From: an uncultured Bacteroidia bacterium
GTDB taxonomy: Bacteria > Bacteroidota > Bacteroidia > Bacteroidales > F082
Length of the DNA: 64,000 nucleotides
Direction of reading: 5' to 3'
Assembly: GCA_902800965.1 (NCBI GenBank)
Contig: CADCGK010000012.1
Span: forward strand, 1-64,000
In this document: positions 49,981 to 57,619 of the stretch, in pieces
Layout: every line of letters begins with the position of its first letter
How positions within the stretch are numbered: the first letter of the stretch is position 1
Program-made: the position numbers and the translations under genes
Notes under the pieces: generated by a model
What the model was told of the DNA's origin: nothing
The model's database searches: none
Seen by the model: only the letters and a program-made list of their open reading frames with translations

Positions 49981-50469
49981 CTATTTAAAATTTGAAATAA
50001 TGGAAGTCGTAGAATACCCTTCCACCAGCGGCACGGTCTCAACCTTGCCACCGTAGGAAGTGACAATGTCATAGCCAACGATTTCCTCTGGCTTGTAATC
50101 GGCACCTTTCACCAAGACATCAGGACGGATGGCTTTGATCAACTCGTAAGGCGTGTCCTCGTCAAACAACACCACGGCATCCACAAAGCTCAAGGAAGCC
50201 AACACCAAAGCGCGCGCCTCCTCGTTGTTGACGGGACGCCCCTCGCCTTTCAAACGACGAACCGAAGCATCGGTGTTCAAACCCACCACCAACACGTCAC
50301 CCATGTCGGCAGCTTTCGCCAAATACTCCACATGTCCACGATGTAAGATATCAAAACAGCCGTTGGTGAAGACCACTTTCATATCCTTCCATGGGTGAAG
50401 GTGAGAGGTGAGAGGTGAGAGGTGAGAGGTGTTTATGATTTTATTCTTGATTAGCTGAAGACTGTCCAT
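49981..50469 (-). CDS. rfaE2: D-glycero-beta-D-manno-heptose-1-phosphate adenylyltransferase (RfaE2/HldE C-domain type)
   Basis: The 162-residue nucleotidyltransferase makes ADP-heptose for LPS. The core is [20 protein letters not shown] with the HxGH active site at 43-46; VKGADY and [10 protein letters not shown] follow. Residues ~14-23 ([10 protein letters not shown]) come from four exact copies of a 7-bp repeat at 50401-50428, where relatives have an ordinary helix. A change of one or two units would shift the frame, although an internal ATG at 50382 could still start the catalytic core. It overlaps the gtrA-type gene by 29 bp. Confidence 0.88.
   Translation of the reverse strand: MDSLQLIKNKIINTSHLSPLTSHLHPWKDMKVVFTNGCFDILHRGHVEYLAKAADMGDVLVVGLNTDASVRRLKGEGRPVNNEEARALVLASLSFVDAVVLFDEDTPYELIKAIRPDVLVKGADYKPEEIVGYDIVTSYGGKVETVPLVEGYSTTSIISNFK
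50401..50428. repeat. Heptamer tandem repeat, four exact GTGAGAG units, inside rfaE2
   Basis: Four identical 7-bp units lie in the N-terminal coding part of rfaE2. The tract length (28 bp) is not a multiple of three, so unit gain or loss would change frame. Confidence 0.92.
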
Positions 50470-50977
50470 CGTTTGTTTTGCTTTTCTTGAAAGAAAAATA
50501 TTTATTCGTTAAATAACTGAATGTTACACAGATAACAGAGATGATGATATAAGATACGGTCGGCCACCACTGGAAGACCTCCACAAAGAGTTTCAAACCC
50601 AGGTAATTGATCAAGATGTTGACCACCGTGACGATCAGATAACGGACGATTTGCGTTCTTCCCCTCAACGTGGAGCCCGAGAAACTGATATGTCGTGCCA
50701 ACCAGAAACCCGTCAGGAAAGTGATGGGGAACTTGAATACGAAAGCGGCAATATGGGGCGTAAAGGCAACAAAACCCATATCGAACACCCGACCATGGAA
50801 GACAAAATGGTAGAACACATAATACAACACCCATTCCAGCGCCAAGTTCAAGCCGCCACAACAGCCGTAACGAAACAGATCCAAAGGCATGATCTTCCGA
50901 AACGGCGGATAGAAGAAGTCGATGACGGTAATCAGCAACTTCTCAATGCTTTTTTCTATGTTACGAATAGCACTCAT
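50441..50977 (-). CDS. GtrA family membrane protein
   Basis: The 178-residue protein has four transmembrane helices in the GtrA pattern: [22 protein letters not shown], then [38 protein letters not shown] and the last helix with [10 protein letters not shown]. GtrA proteins help flip or modify polyprenol-linked sugars. The ATG at 50977 overlaps the mevalonate kinase stop by one base (TGATG), so it is coupled to the mevalonate operon. It shares its 3' end with the start of rfaE2. Confidence 0.85.
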   Translation of the reverse strand: MSAIRNIEKSIEKLLITVIDFFYPPFRKIMPLDLFRYGCCGGLNLALEWVLYYVFYHFVFHGRVFDMGFVAFTPHIAAFVFKFPITFLTGFWLARHISFSGSTLRGRTQIVRYLIVTVVNILINYLGLKLFVEVFQWWPTVSYIIISVICVTFSYLTNKYFSFKKSKTNDGQSSANQE

Positions 50978-51861
50978 CACACCCAAATCAATTGATATCC
51001 TTCCATGAAACACTTGGCACGGTCCACATCGTCGGTGAATCCCAACACATAGCCGCCACCACCTGAACCAGAGATTTTGAATCCAATATGAAAATCAGGC
51101 CTTTCTAGAAAAAGGTCTATGGTATTATCGGTAATCATTGGACGGAGGAATCTCAGCTGTCCATCAGTTAATTGACGTAACGAAGCGAAAAAAGCCTCTT
51201 TCTGACCTTCGATCAACTGCTCGATACAAGCCTTCACACAAGGCACATATTCCAACTGGAAGGCATTTAGATAATCAGGATGCTCGCGCTTGCCCTTGAA
51301 ATACTGCACCAGCGGTTTGGTGTTGCTCTTTATTCCCGTGTCAGCCAAAAAAACATGGATATCGGCTGGCATGAAATCCTCTGGCAGCATGGTCGCACCT
51401 GCTGAGGTGATCTTGAACGGCCTGTTAAGGTAACACTGCAAAGGATCGATGCCCGAACTGCTACCATGGAAACAACTTTCCATCTTACCGAGGATCCGTT
51501 TCAGCTCCAATATATCGTCGATGGGAGTATATGCAAACCGTTTATAGACGGCCGCTGTCAGGGTACCAGAGCTACCGAGACCATAGCCAGAAGGCACGTC
51601 GGAATCCAGGAAAAGCCCTTGGTCCAAATCGGCGTCAAAACGCTGGAAATCGAACAGCTGGGACAGCTCAACATCGTTGGCAAGATACTGCCTGAAATTG
51701 CGGATACTTCGGTTGGATGCTTGTTCTCCCGGCTGATCCAAGGCGGGATTCATCTTCCATTCGGCCTTGTACCTCCTCAAAGGAATCATCAAAGCCGTGC
51801 CGTCGAATATCATGGAATACTCGCCGAATAGAATGACTTTGCTGTAGAAGGTCTCGTTCAT
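50977..51861 (-). CDS. Mevalonate kinase (GHMP family)
   Basis: The 294-residue GHMP kinase has the glycine-rich ATP loop PSGYGLGSSGTLTAAVY near 90-106, the HGSSSGIDPLQCYL block near 135-148 and the C-terminal GFKISGSGGGGYVLGF motif. Its start KVILFGEYSMIFDGTAL matches mevalonate kinases. Inferred reaction: mevalonate to 5-phosphomevalonate. It follows diphosphomevalonate decarboxylase by 11 bp. Confidence 0.85.
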   Translation of the reverse strand: MNETFYSKVILFGEYSMIFDGTALMIPLRRYKAEWKMNPALDQPGEQASNRSIRNFRQYLANDVELSQLFDFQRFDADLDQGLFLDSDVPSGYGLGSSGTLTAAVYKRFAYTPIDDILELKRILGKMESCFHGSSSGIDPLQCYLNRPFKITSAGATMLPEDFMPADIHVFLADTGIKSNTKPLVQYFKGKREHPDYLNAFQLEYVPCVKACIEQLIEGQKEAFFASLRQLTDGQLRFLRPMITDNTIDLFLERPDFHIGFKISGSGGGGYVLGFTDDVDRAKCFMEGYQLIWV

Positions 51862-51872
51862 GGTTGATCGTA

Positions 51873-52901
51873 TTATAGTCTTGACGCCCCCTCACCCACT
51901 TGGTCGAGAATCCAACGACCGTCAAAGCAATATTGCTCGAGTTCGTCCATGATGAAACGTTCCACCATCTCGGCGTGCTGGTCAGGATAGAGGACATGCA
52001 CATTAGGACCGGCATCTAGGGTGAAGCACACAGGTATATCTGTTTCCTTACGGAACTCATGCAAGTTGTTGATAATCCTCAAGGTGTTAGGTTTCATCAA
52101 GATAAAAGAAGGTTCGGAGCACATCATCAAGGCATGAAGTTGCATGGCTTCCGACTCCGTGATCTGGATAAAACGCTCCAAGTCTCCCATCCTCAAGGCA
52201 GTCAGCAAGTCCTTGATATTCCTTTTTGCCACCATATAACGGGTCTCGGCGTATGGATTGCTGTCCATCAAGGCATGACCGGCGCGGCTGGAGACGGCTT
52301 TCTTGGCGTCACTGACGATAAGGATACTGTCGCGATAGTTCTTGAAAACCGGATGTATCTCCTGTTCCAAAGACACGGCGTATTCGTCGGTGCTGCCCTT
52401 CAAGGCGTCGGTGCTGCCCCACAAAGCCATCTTGGGAAACAGGGAACGGCAGGCACTGCCGGAGGCGAGACGCGAGAGGCTGGAAGCCTGTTTCATGTCG
52501 ATATCCTGTTCTTCCCTTGCCATACGTTCGATGTCGAGCAGGCACATCACCAATGCGCTCATCGAAGAGGCAGACGAGGCAATGCCGGAAGAATGTGGGA
52601 AGGTGTTGTGGCTGTCAATCTGGAGATGAAGCCTATTAAGCGACGGAAAGCATTCAAGATGTGCCGTCAGGAAATCCTGTATCTTGGATTGAAACTCCGG
52701 GGCTTCTTTTCCATCAAAGCGGAAGTCTAAGCCAAAAGCATCAGATGGCTCGTACGTGACAGCTGTCTCCGTCCTGCAATTTGAAAGCGTGAAGCTGACA
52801 GAAGGATTCTGCGGCAGCTGTTTCCCTCTCTTGCCCCAGTACTTCACCAACGCGATGTTGGAGGGGCTTTGCCATTTCACTGTTCCATTATTTAGATCCA
52901 T
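51873..52901 (-). CDS. mvaD: Diphosphomevalonate decarboxylase
   Basis: The 342-residue GHMP enzyme converts mevalonate 5-diphosphate to isopentenyl diphosphate. Signatures are PSNIALVKYWGKRG near 14-27, PSVSFTLSN near 34-42, SSGIASSASSMSALV near 104-118 and GSACRSLFPKMALW near 155-168. ATG 52901 matches the family start; it lies 14 bp inside the preceding GHMP kinase gene. Confidence 0.94.
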   Translation of the reverse strand: MDLNNGTVKWQSPSNIALVKYWGKRGKQLPQNPSVSFTLSNCRTETAVTYEPSDAFGLDFRFDGKEAPEFQSKIQDFLTAHLECFPSLNRLHLQIDSHNTFPHSSGIASSASSMSALVMCLLDIERMAREEQDIDMKQASSLSRLASGSACRSLFPKMALWGSTDALKGSTDEYAVSLEQEIHPVFKNYRDSILIVSDAKKAVSSRAGHALMDSNPYAETRYMVAKRNIKDLLTALRMGDLERFIQITESEAMQLHALMMCSEPSFILMKPNTLRIINNLHEFRKETDIPVCFTLDAGPNVHVLYPDQHAEMVERFIMDELEQYCFDGRWILDQVGEGASRL

Positions 52902-53826
52902 AGAGTTCGTGATATTTGAAGATGGTATCCAATCCTTTTGAATGAAAATAGGCTTTGACCTGTTCGAAAGGCCATTTGGTAGCCGCAAGCAGGAAATCGC
53001 CGCCCCAGGCACCGAGTGACTTCAACGAGCCTTCGAAGTCGGGGAAATGCAATTTGACAGGATTGCGGTCCAAGCAATGCGCGAGGATGTCCTCGTGAAT
53101 ATCCATAAAACGCTGGAAATCGTCAATTGTTGTAATGTTGGGCAAGGCAAGGCTGATTTCGGAAATGGCTTCGACATCGTCCCGGCAGTCGTAATCCAGC
53201 ATCCGTTCGTTGAAGCTCTTTACCTCTTTGGAGGATCGCTGTTTTTTACCTTGATAAACAAAGAAAAGATGCTCCGCAAAAGACGGATTGAAAGCCGCAG
53301 AACGAACTTGGGGCTCGTCGTATTCCAGCTGGTAGAAAACCGGTGTCTGGGCATTGGCGCAGGCGATGTCGTAACCCGATCCCCCGAAAGTCATCTTCAA
53401 CAACTTGTAGGGATCGACTTCCGCCCACTGTGCCAAGTTGGCGATGAGGGTGGAGCTACTTCCGAGGCCCCATTCCGGATCGAAGTCGAGATGTGTCTCG
53501 ATGTAGAGACGGTGTGCACACCGTCCCTCCTCAAATACCGAGGGATTGAGTTCGCGGACGGCTTTCAGGATTTGCGACAATTTCTCAGCTTTGGGCTGGT
53601 CGTCACATTCGATTAGTTCGAGGGTGTCGAGGTTCAGTATTGTCGAAAACCAATGGCCTTCGGGCTTGTAGGCGTGCCATTGGATTGCCTTGTCGCTATG
53701 TTCTTCGCAATGACGAACCAGCATCGTTTGTCCTAAACGTACTGGTATGGCCAGTGCCAAAGCGCCTTTCAGGACGAGGTATTCGCCTGTCAGCAGCAGT
53801 TTCCCGTTGGCGGTATAGGTATTCAT
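52888..53826 (-). CDS. GYDIA family GHMP kinase carrying two repeat-encoded insertions
   Basis: The 312-residue protein contains GLGSSSTLIANLA near 120-132 and the signature GGSGYDIACANAQ near 148-160, which names the GYDIA family of Bacteroidota GHMP kinases. It starts TYTANGKLLLTGEYLVL. Placed between HMG-CoA reductase and the decarboxylase, it is the best candidate for the phosphomevalonate kinase step (inference from context). Residues 38-49 (RHCEEHSDKAIQ) are encoded by half a palindromic repeat and residues ~99-109 (EEGRCAHRLY) by a 28-bp palindrome, both in frame. It overlaps the reductase gene by 4 bp. Confidence 0.9.
   Translation of the reverse strand: MNTYTANGKLLLTGEYLVLKGALALAIPVRLGQTMLVRHCEEHSDKAIQWHAYKPEGHWFSTILNLDTLELIECDDQPKAEKLSQILKAVRELNPSVFEEGRCAHRLYIETHLDFDPEWGLGSSSTLIANLAQWAEVDPYKLLKMTFGGSGYDIACANAQTPVFYQLEYDEPQVRSAAFNPSFAEHLFFVYQGKKQRSSKEVKSFNERMLDYDCRDDVEAISEISLALPNITTIDDFQRFMDIHEDILAHCLDRNPVKLHFPDFEGSLKSLGAWGGDFLLAATKWPFEQVKAYFHSKGLDTIFKYHELYGSK
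53503..53530. repeat. 28-bp palindrome inside the GYDIA kinase gene
   Basis: Form GTAGAGACG, GTGTGCACAC core, CGTCCCTCC. Same flanks as the 35978-36005 copy but with another core palindrome. It is translated in frame. Confidence 0.8.
53682..53715. repeat. Palindromic interspersed repeat, copy E (half, 34 bp), inside the GYDIA kinase gene
   Basis: Only the GGATTGCC ... TTCGCAATGACG half is present, translated on the minus strand as RHCEEHSDKAIQ. Confidence 0.8.
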
Positions 53827-55148
53827 TTGCGAAGCGATGCCAGGTATTGCTCCACTGCGGCGTAGGAGACGGTCTTGTCCTTGAAATACTCTCGTGCCTT
53901 GCGTTTGTCCTCTTCCGAGGCCTGCAGCTGGTTGAGAATATTGTTGAGGTGCATCTTCATGTGGCCTGCCTGGATGCCTTTGGTAGTCAAGGAACGCACG
54001 GCGGAGAAGTTGTTGGCCAAGCCCATGGTGGCGGCCACCATCATCAGTTCCTGTGCAGTGGGGTTGCCCAGCAGTTCCAGTGATTTCTTGGCAAGCGGAT
54101 GCAGGCTGGTGAGTCCGCCCACAGTACCAAGAGCCATCGGGACTTCCAGTTCGAAATGGAAAATGCCGTCGGTGATGGTGACATTGGAGAGGCTTTCGTA
54201 ATGTCCGCTACGCGAGGCGTATGTGTGTCCTGCCGCCTCCACGGCGCGGAAGTCGTTGCCAGTGGCGATGACCACAGCGTCAATGCCGTTATAGATGCCT
54301 TTGTTATGTGTCGTGGCGCGGTCGGTGTCGATATGGGCGATATCGACCGCCTTCTTGAATTTTAAAGCATATTCAGCTCCCGTCAGATGCTCATCAATGC
54401 CATCCAATTGTTCCACGGGACACTCCACCCATACCTTCACACGGCAGTCGGGCGTGTTGTTGGAGAGGATGGTCATGATAATCTCGCATTTACGAAGTTC
54501 CTCTGGAAGATCGATGCGCTCGGCGAAGAAGTCCTGCAGGCTATGCCCGAACTGTTCCAGCACGGTGTTGATGAAGTTGGCGCCCATGGAATCGCAGGTA
54601 TTGAACTCCACTCGGAACTGATAGTAGTCAGGGATTTTGTCGGTATAATCGATAAGTTGTATGTCAAGGATGCCACCGCCGCGTTTTTTCATGTTGGCGG
54701 TGAAGGTATCGGTGTCTTTCAGCAGACGATCCTTAATGTCGGGAAACAGCTGCTGGAGCTGTTCCATCGAGCCTTTCCATCCAAAATGCACCTGTCCCAC
54801 CTTACGCACGTCAGGCACTTCGGCGTGGAAACCTCCCCGGTCGCCCCAGAACTTGGCGGCAGCAGAGGCAGCGGCTACCACCGAGCTCTCCTCGATGACC
54901 ATGGGGACGATGTAATTCTTCCCGTTGATCATCACATTAGGCGAGATGCCGTATGGCATGATGTAATTGGTGATGGTGTTCTCGCTAAACTCGTCGAAGA
55001 GCTTCTGCTGCTTCTTGTCGCTATGCCAATAGCTCTTCAGCAAGCTGATAACCTCACCAGGATTCTCAAAATAATTGGCAATCGTCTTAAGCTTCTCTTC
55101 CTTGAGAAGTTTCGAAAAGCCTTTTTTGATATGTTCGCGGGAGCCCAT
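53823..55148 (-). CDS. mvaA: Hydroxymethylglutaryl-CoA reductase, class II
   Basis: The 441-residue enzyme reduces HMG-CoA to mevalonate. Class II features are IMPYGISPNVMINGKNYIVPMVIEESSVVAA (catalytic Glu in the EES segment), THNKGIYNGIDAVVIATGNDFRA (catalytic Lys and Asp) and GHMKMHL near the C-terminus (catalytic His). It heads the mevalonate cluster: the GYDIA kinase, decarboxylase and mevalonate kinase follow with overlaps or short gaps. Class II enzymes were first known as degradative, but this operon makes a biosynthetic role far more likely. Confidence 0.95.
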   Translation of the reverse strand: MGSREHIKKGFSKLLKEEKLKTIANYFENPGEVISLLKSYWHSDKKQQKLFDEFSENTITNYIMPYGISPNVMINGKNYIVPMVIEESSVVAAASAAAKFWGDRGGFHAEVPDVRKVGQVHFGWKGSMEQLQQLFPDIKDRLLKDTDTFTANMKKRGGGILDIQLIDYTDKIPDYYQFRVEFNTCDSMGANFINTVLEQFGHSLQDFFAERIDLPEELRKCEIIMTILSNNTPDCRVKVWVECPVEQLDGIDEHLTGAEYALKFKKAVDIAHIDTDRATTHNKGIYNGIDAVVIATGNDFRAVEAAGHTYASRSGHYESLSNVTITDGIFHFELEVPMALGTVGGLTSLHPLAKKSLELLGNPTAQELMMVAATMGLANNFSAVRSLTTKGIQAGHMKMHLNNILNQLQASEEDKRKAREYFKDKTVSYAAVEQYLASLRK

Positions 55149-55157
55149 TTCTTAATT

Positions 55158-55185
55158 GAAAGTTAAAAGTTGGAAGTTGAGAGTG
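55158..55185. repeat. Degenerate heptamer repeat at the DUF2807 gene stop
   Basis: Four 7-bp units: GAAAGTT, AAAAGTT, GGAAGTT, GAGAGTG. The stop of the DUF2807 gene lies inside. Confidence 0.6.
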
Positions 55186-56011
55186 GTTCGAAGGTTGACA
55201 AGTCATCGCAATCGACATTGATGATGGGATTGCCTTGATAAAAGAGCTTGGAGACGCCTGTGACCGTGCCTGAGAGCGTTCCGCTGACGTTGACACAGGC
55301 CTCGGAAGCCTCGCTGACGTTGATATGCATGTTGGTGACAGCGGTCTTCACCATATTGAGATGGCTAGCATCGCGGACTCCCACGATGGCCTCTGGCGTG
55401 GTGCCTCCATACGTAGTCAAGCGTGAGGCGTCTTCCAGATGAACACTCATCGAGTCGGAAGCCGTCAGAAAACCTTTGAAAACGGAAGCGTCATCAAGTT
55501 CCAAGGAACAAAACAAGCCGTTGAAGCAGAAATCAACCATGGTAGATGCATCATTGAGTTTCAGATTTGCAACACCTCCGAAACTACCCCCTTTACAGGT
55601 GACAGCATCATCCAGTTCCATTTCCAACATCGCAGCAGGAAAGTCACCCACCAACAATGCCGTGACGGCTTCAGAGAAGTCGAGCTTTTGTACCGAAGCA
55701 GTGTGAACAATGGCGTTTTTCACGGTGTTGGCCGGAAGATTCAAATACCTACTGAAGCCGATCTTCAGCTCGGGGCCTTCCTTCACAACCCGAAGGTATT
55801 CTTCCAAAAAAGCGGAATATTCCAGTTCCACAAACGACTTCTCGGCATCCTGTACTATGGTGACGTTCCAAGCGTCTTCCGCGGTAATCTCAGTGATGGC
55901 AGCACCATCGAAGAGGGTCTTATGCAACACCGTCATGTCAAGATCCTTATCTCGACAGGACGAAAACAACATCAACCCAATGATAATCCCAAATATTGAT
56001 TGCTTCCTCAT
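55163..56011 (-). CDS. Head GIN domain (DUF2807) lipoprotein
   Basis: The 282-residue lipoprotein has lipobox IGLMLFSSC near residues 11-19. A right-handed beta-helix of the DUF2807 type follows, with repeated D-A/V-S-x-h motifs (LDDAVTC, LNDASTM, LDDASVF, LEDASRL, VRDASHL). Such proteins are exported surface or periplasmic proteins of unknown binding role. It lies between rlmH and mvaA on the same strand with short repeat-filled gaps. Confidence 0.82.
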   Translation of the reverse strand: MRKQSIFGIIIGLMLFSSCRDKDLDMTVLHKTLFDGAAITEITAEDAWNVTIVQDAEKSFVELEYSAFLEEYLRVVKEGPELKIGFSRYLNLPANTVKNAIVHTASVQKLDFSEAVTALLVGDFPAAMLEMELDDAVTCKGGSFGGVANLKLNDASTMVDFCFNGLFCSLELDDASVFKGFLTASDSMSVHLEDASRLTTYGGTTPEAIVGVRDASHLNMVKTAVTNMHINVSEASEACVNVSGTLSGTVTGVSKLFYQGNPIINVDCDDLSTFEPLSTSNF

Positions 56012-56045
56012 TACTTCTTTCTTCTTACTTCTTACTTCTGTCTTC
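56011..56045. repeat. Heptamer tandem repeat between rlmH and the DUF2807 gene
   Basis: Five 7-bp units: TTACTTC, TTTCTTC, TTACTTC, TTACTTC, TGTCTTC. They fill the whole spacer. Confidence 0.85.
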
Positions 56046-56519
56046 TCAATTATGATGATACGGCTCTCCTTTCAAAATGGTAAATGCCCGATACAGCTGT
56101 TCCACGAAAATCAGCCGCACCATCTGATGCGAGAATGTCATGGGGGAAAGCGACAGCTGGGCATTGGCTTTGTCATAAACTTCCTGTGCAAATCCGTATG
56201 GACCGCCTATCACGAACACGATACGTTTCGCACCTGAAGCTGACCATTTTTCGATGGTTTCCGAAAACTCAACGGAGGAACACTGCTTTCCTTTCTCATC
56301 CAATAACACCACATGGTCGCCAGGTTGCAGCTGTTGCAGCAGCAGAAAGCTCTCCGCTTTTTTCTGCTGTTCCTCGCTCAGTGTCTTACGGTTGCGGATG
56401 TCGGGGATCTCCTTCATCTCGAAAGGGGTATAATGTCCCAGTCGTCCGACATATTTCTTGATGCCGGTGATGAGGTAGTCCTCATCGGTTTTCCCTATGA
56501 CAAGGAGGAGGATTTTCAT
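56046..56519 (-). CDS. rlmH: 23S rRNA (pseudouridine-1915-N3)-methyltransferase RlmH
   Basis: The 157-residue SPOUT methyltransferase begins MKILLLVIGKT and has LLDEKGKQCSSVEFSE near 74-89, the SAM-binding knot FVIGGPYGF near 101-109 and the C-terminal HQMVRLIFVEQLYRAFTIL block. It overlaps the DUF4340 gene by 4 bp (ATGA). Confidence 0.97.
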   Translation of the reverse strand: MKILLLVIGKTDEDYLITGIKKYVGRLGHYTPFEMKEIPDIRNRKTLSEEQQKKAESFLLLQQLQPGDHVVLLDEKGKQCSSVEFSETIEKWSASGAKRIVFVIGGPYGFAQEVYDKANAQLSLSPMTFSHQMVRLIFVEQLYRAFTILKGEPYHHN

Positions 56520-57607
56520 TCCAGAACCTGGTAGTGTTCAATCTGATACTGGATGGGGTTACCTGCTTCATAGTAGGTCACATCCTTCAGCACCTTGTCG
56601 AAGATATAATGCTGGATCAGCACCAAGTCACGACCATCGTTGACAAGTCCATAGAGTCTGTCGGGATCGAAATCATGCTCTTCCTCCGGGATGCCCAATC
56701 GCAGCTGTACCCTTTTGGTAAAGGTCTTCATCTCGGTTGTTTCCCCTTCTTTATTAATCAAAGTGAGTTTGTGAAGATAGGGAGAGTTCTTGATGGAATC
56801 CATGCGATGTTGTGTCATCACCGTATTCAACAGCGCTTCGAAGCGAAGGTCACTGAACGACGACAGCAGGTTAATTACTTTCAAAGTGTCGAAGGGCATT
56901 TCTTTCTGGTCGGCGAGACGGGTCAATTTGAACTGGTGTTTTCCGATGTTTTCCACACGGAAGTCAAGTTCCGGATGTCCGCCAAACTCAAGGGTTACCG
57001 ACTGGATGTCGTTCAAAGATTCATGGAAAACGGTATGGTCGCGCCAATCGTCAGGCAAGGCGGTGAAGCGGGTGGAGATATAGCCTCTGAAGCCAGGGAT
57101 ATATACGATATATGCTTGGTCAGCGCCTTCGCGGAGCATGAAAGTGCCGCTGCTGTCTTGTGTGGCGTCGCCGACATAAAACACTTTGGTTCGCTTTTCA
57201 TGATAGAAGAGCTTTATCTTATTGAAAAGATTGATGCGAGGCACCATTTGATATACCTCAACCTTGTAGCTTCTGCTGGCCATTTGTGAGATGATATTGT
57301 CGTGGCTGGCGCGGGAAACGGGCATTTTGACACGGACCCGGTAGAGTGTATAAAGCAGCTGGTCAATTTTTTGTGGATGGGCTTTGTAATCTTTGTTCAG
57401 TGACCAGCCGTCAGCATGACGTTCCAGCAAGGTCTCATTGTCCATACGGTCGGCCAGATAGACCTTCGTGATTGAGGCAGTATCCCAAACCATAAAGTCG
57501 GCTGAGTCGCCACGTAAGGTGGTGAGATAACGGTTGTTCCATATCAGCAGCACCGCAATGGCAAGCAGCACGATGGTCAGGATAATGGCAATTTTATTAT
57601 TTTTCAT
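56516..57607 (-). CDS. DUF4340 domain protein
   Basis: The 363-residue protein has one N-terminal transmembrane helix (residues 5-23) and a large periplasmic beta-rich domain starting TTLRGDSADFMVWDTASITKVYLAD. DUF4340 genes are regularly linked to GldG-like ABC-associated proteins, as here (12 bp after gldG), which suggests a shared envelope complex. Its function is unknown. Confidence 0.85.
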   Translation of the reverse strand: MKNNKIAIILTIVLLAIAVLLIWNNRYLTTLRGDSADFMVWDTASITKVYLADRMDNETLLERHADGWSLNKDYKAHPQKIDQLLYTLYRVRVKMPVSRASHDNIISQMASRSYKVEVYQMVPRINLFNKIKLFYHEKRTKVFYVGDATQDSSGTFMLREGADQAYIVYIPGFRGYISTRFTALPDDWRDHTVFHESLNDIQSVTLEFGGHPELDFRVENIGKHQFKLTRLADQKEMPFDTLKVINLLSSFSDLRFEALLNTVMTQHRMDSIKNSPYLHKLTLINKEGETTEMKTFTKRVQLRLGIPEEEHDFDPDRLYGLVNDGRDLVLIQHYIFDKVLKDVTYYEAGNPIQYQIEHYQVLE

Positions 57608-57619
57608 GATTTGTGTTAT

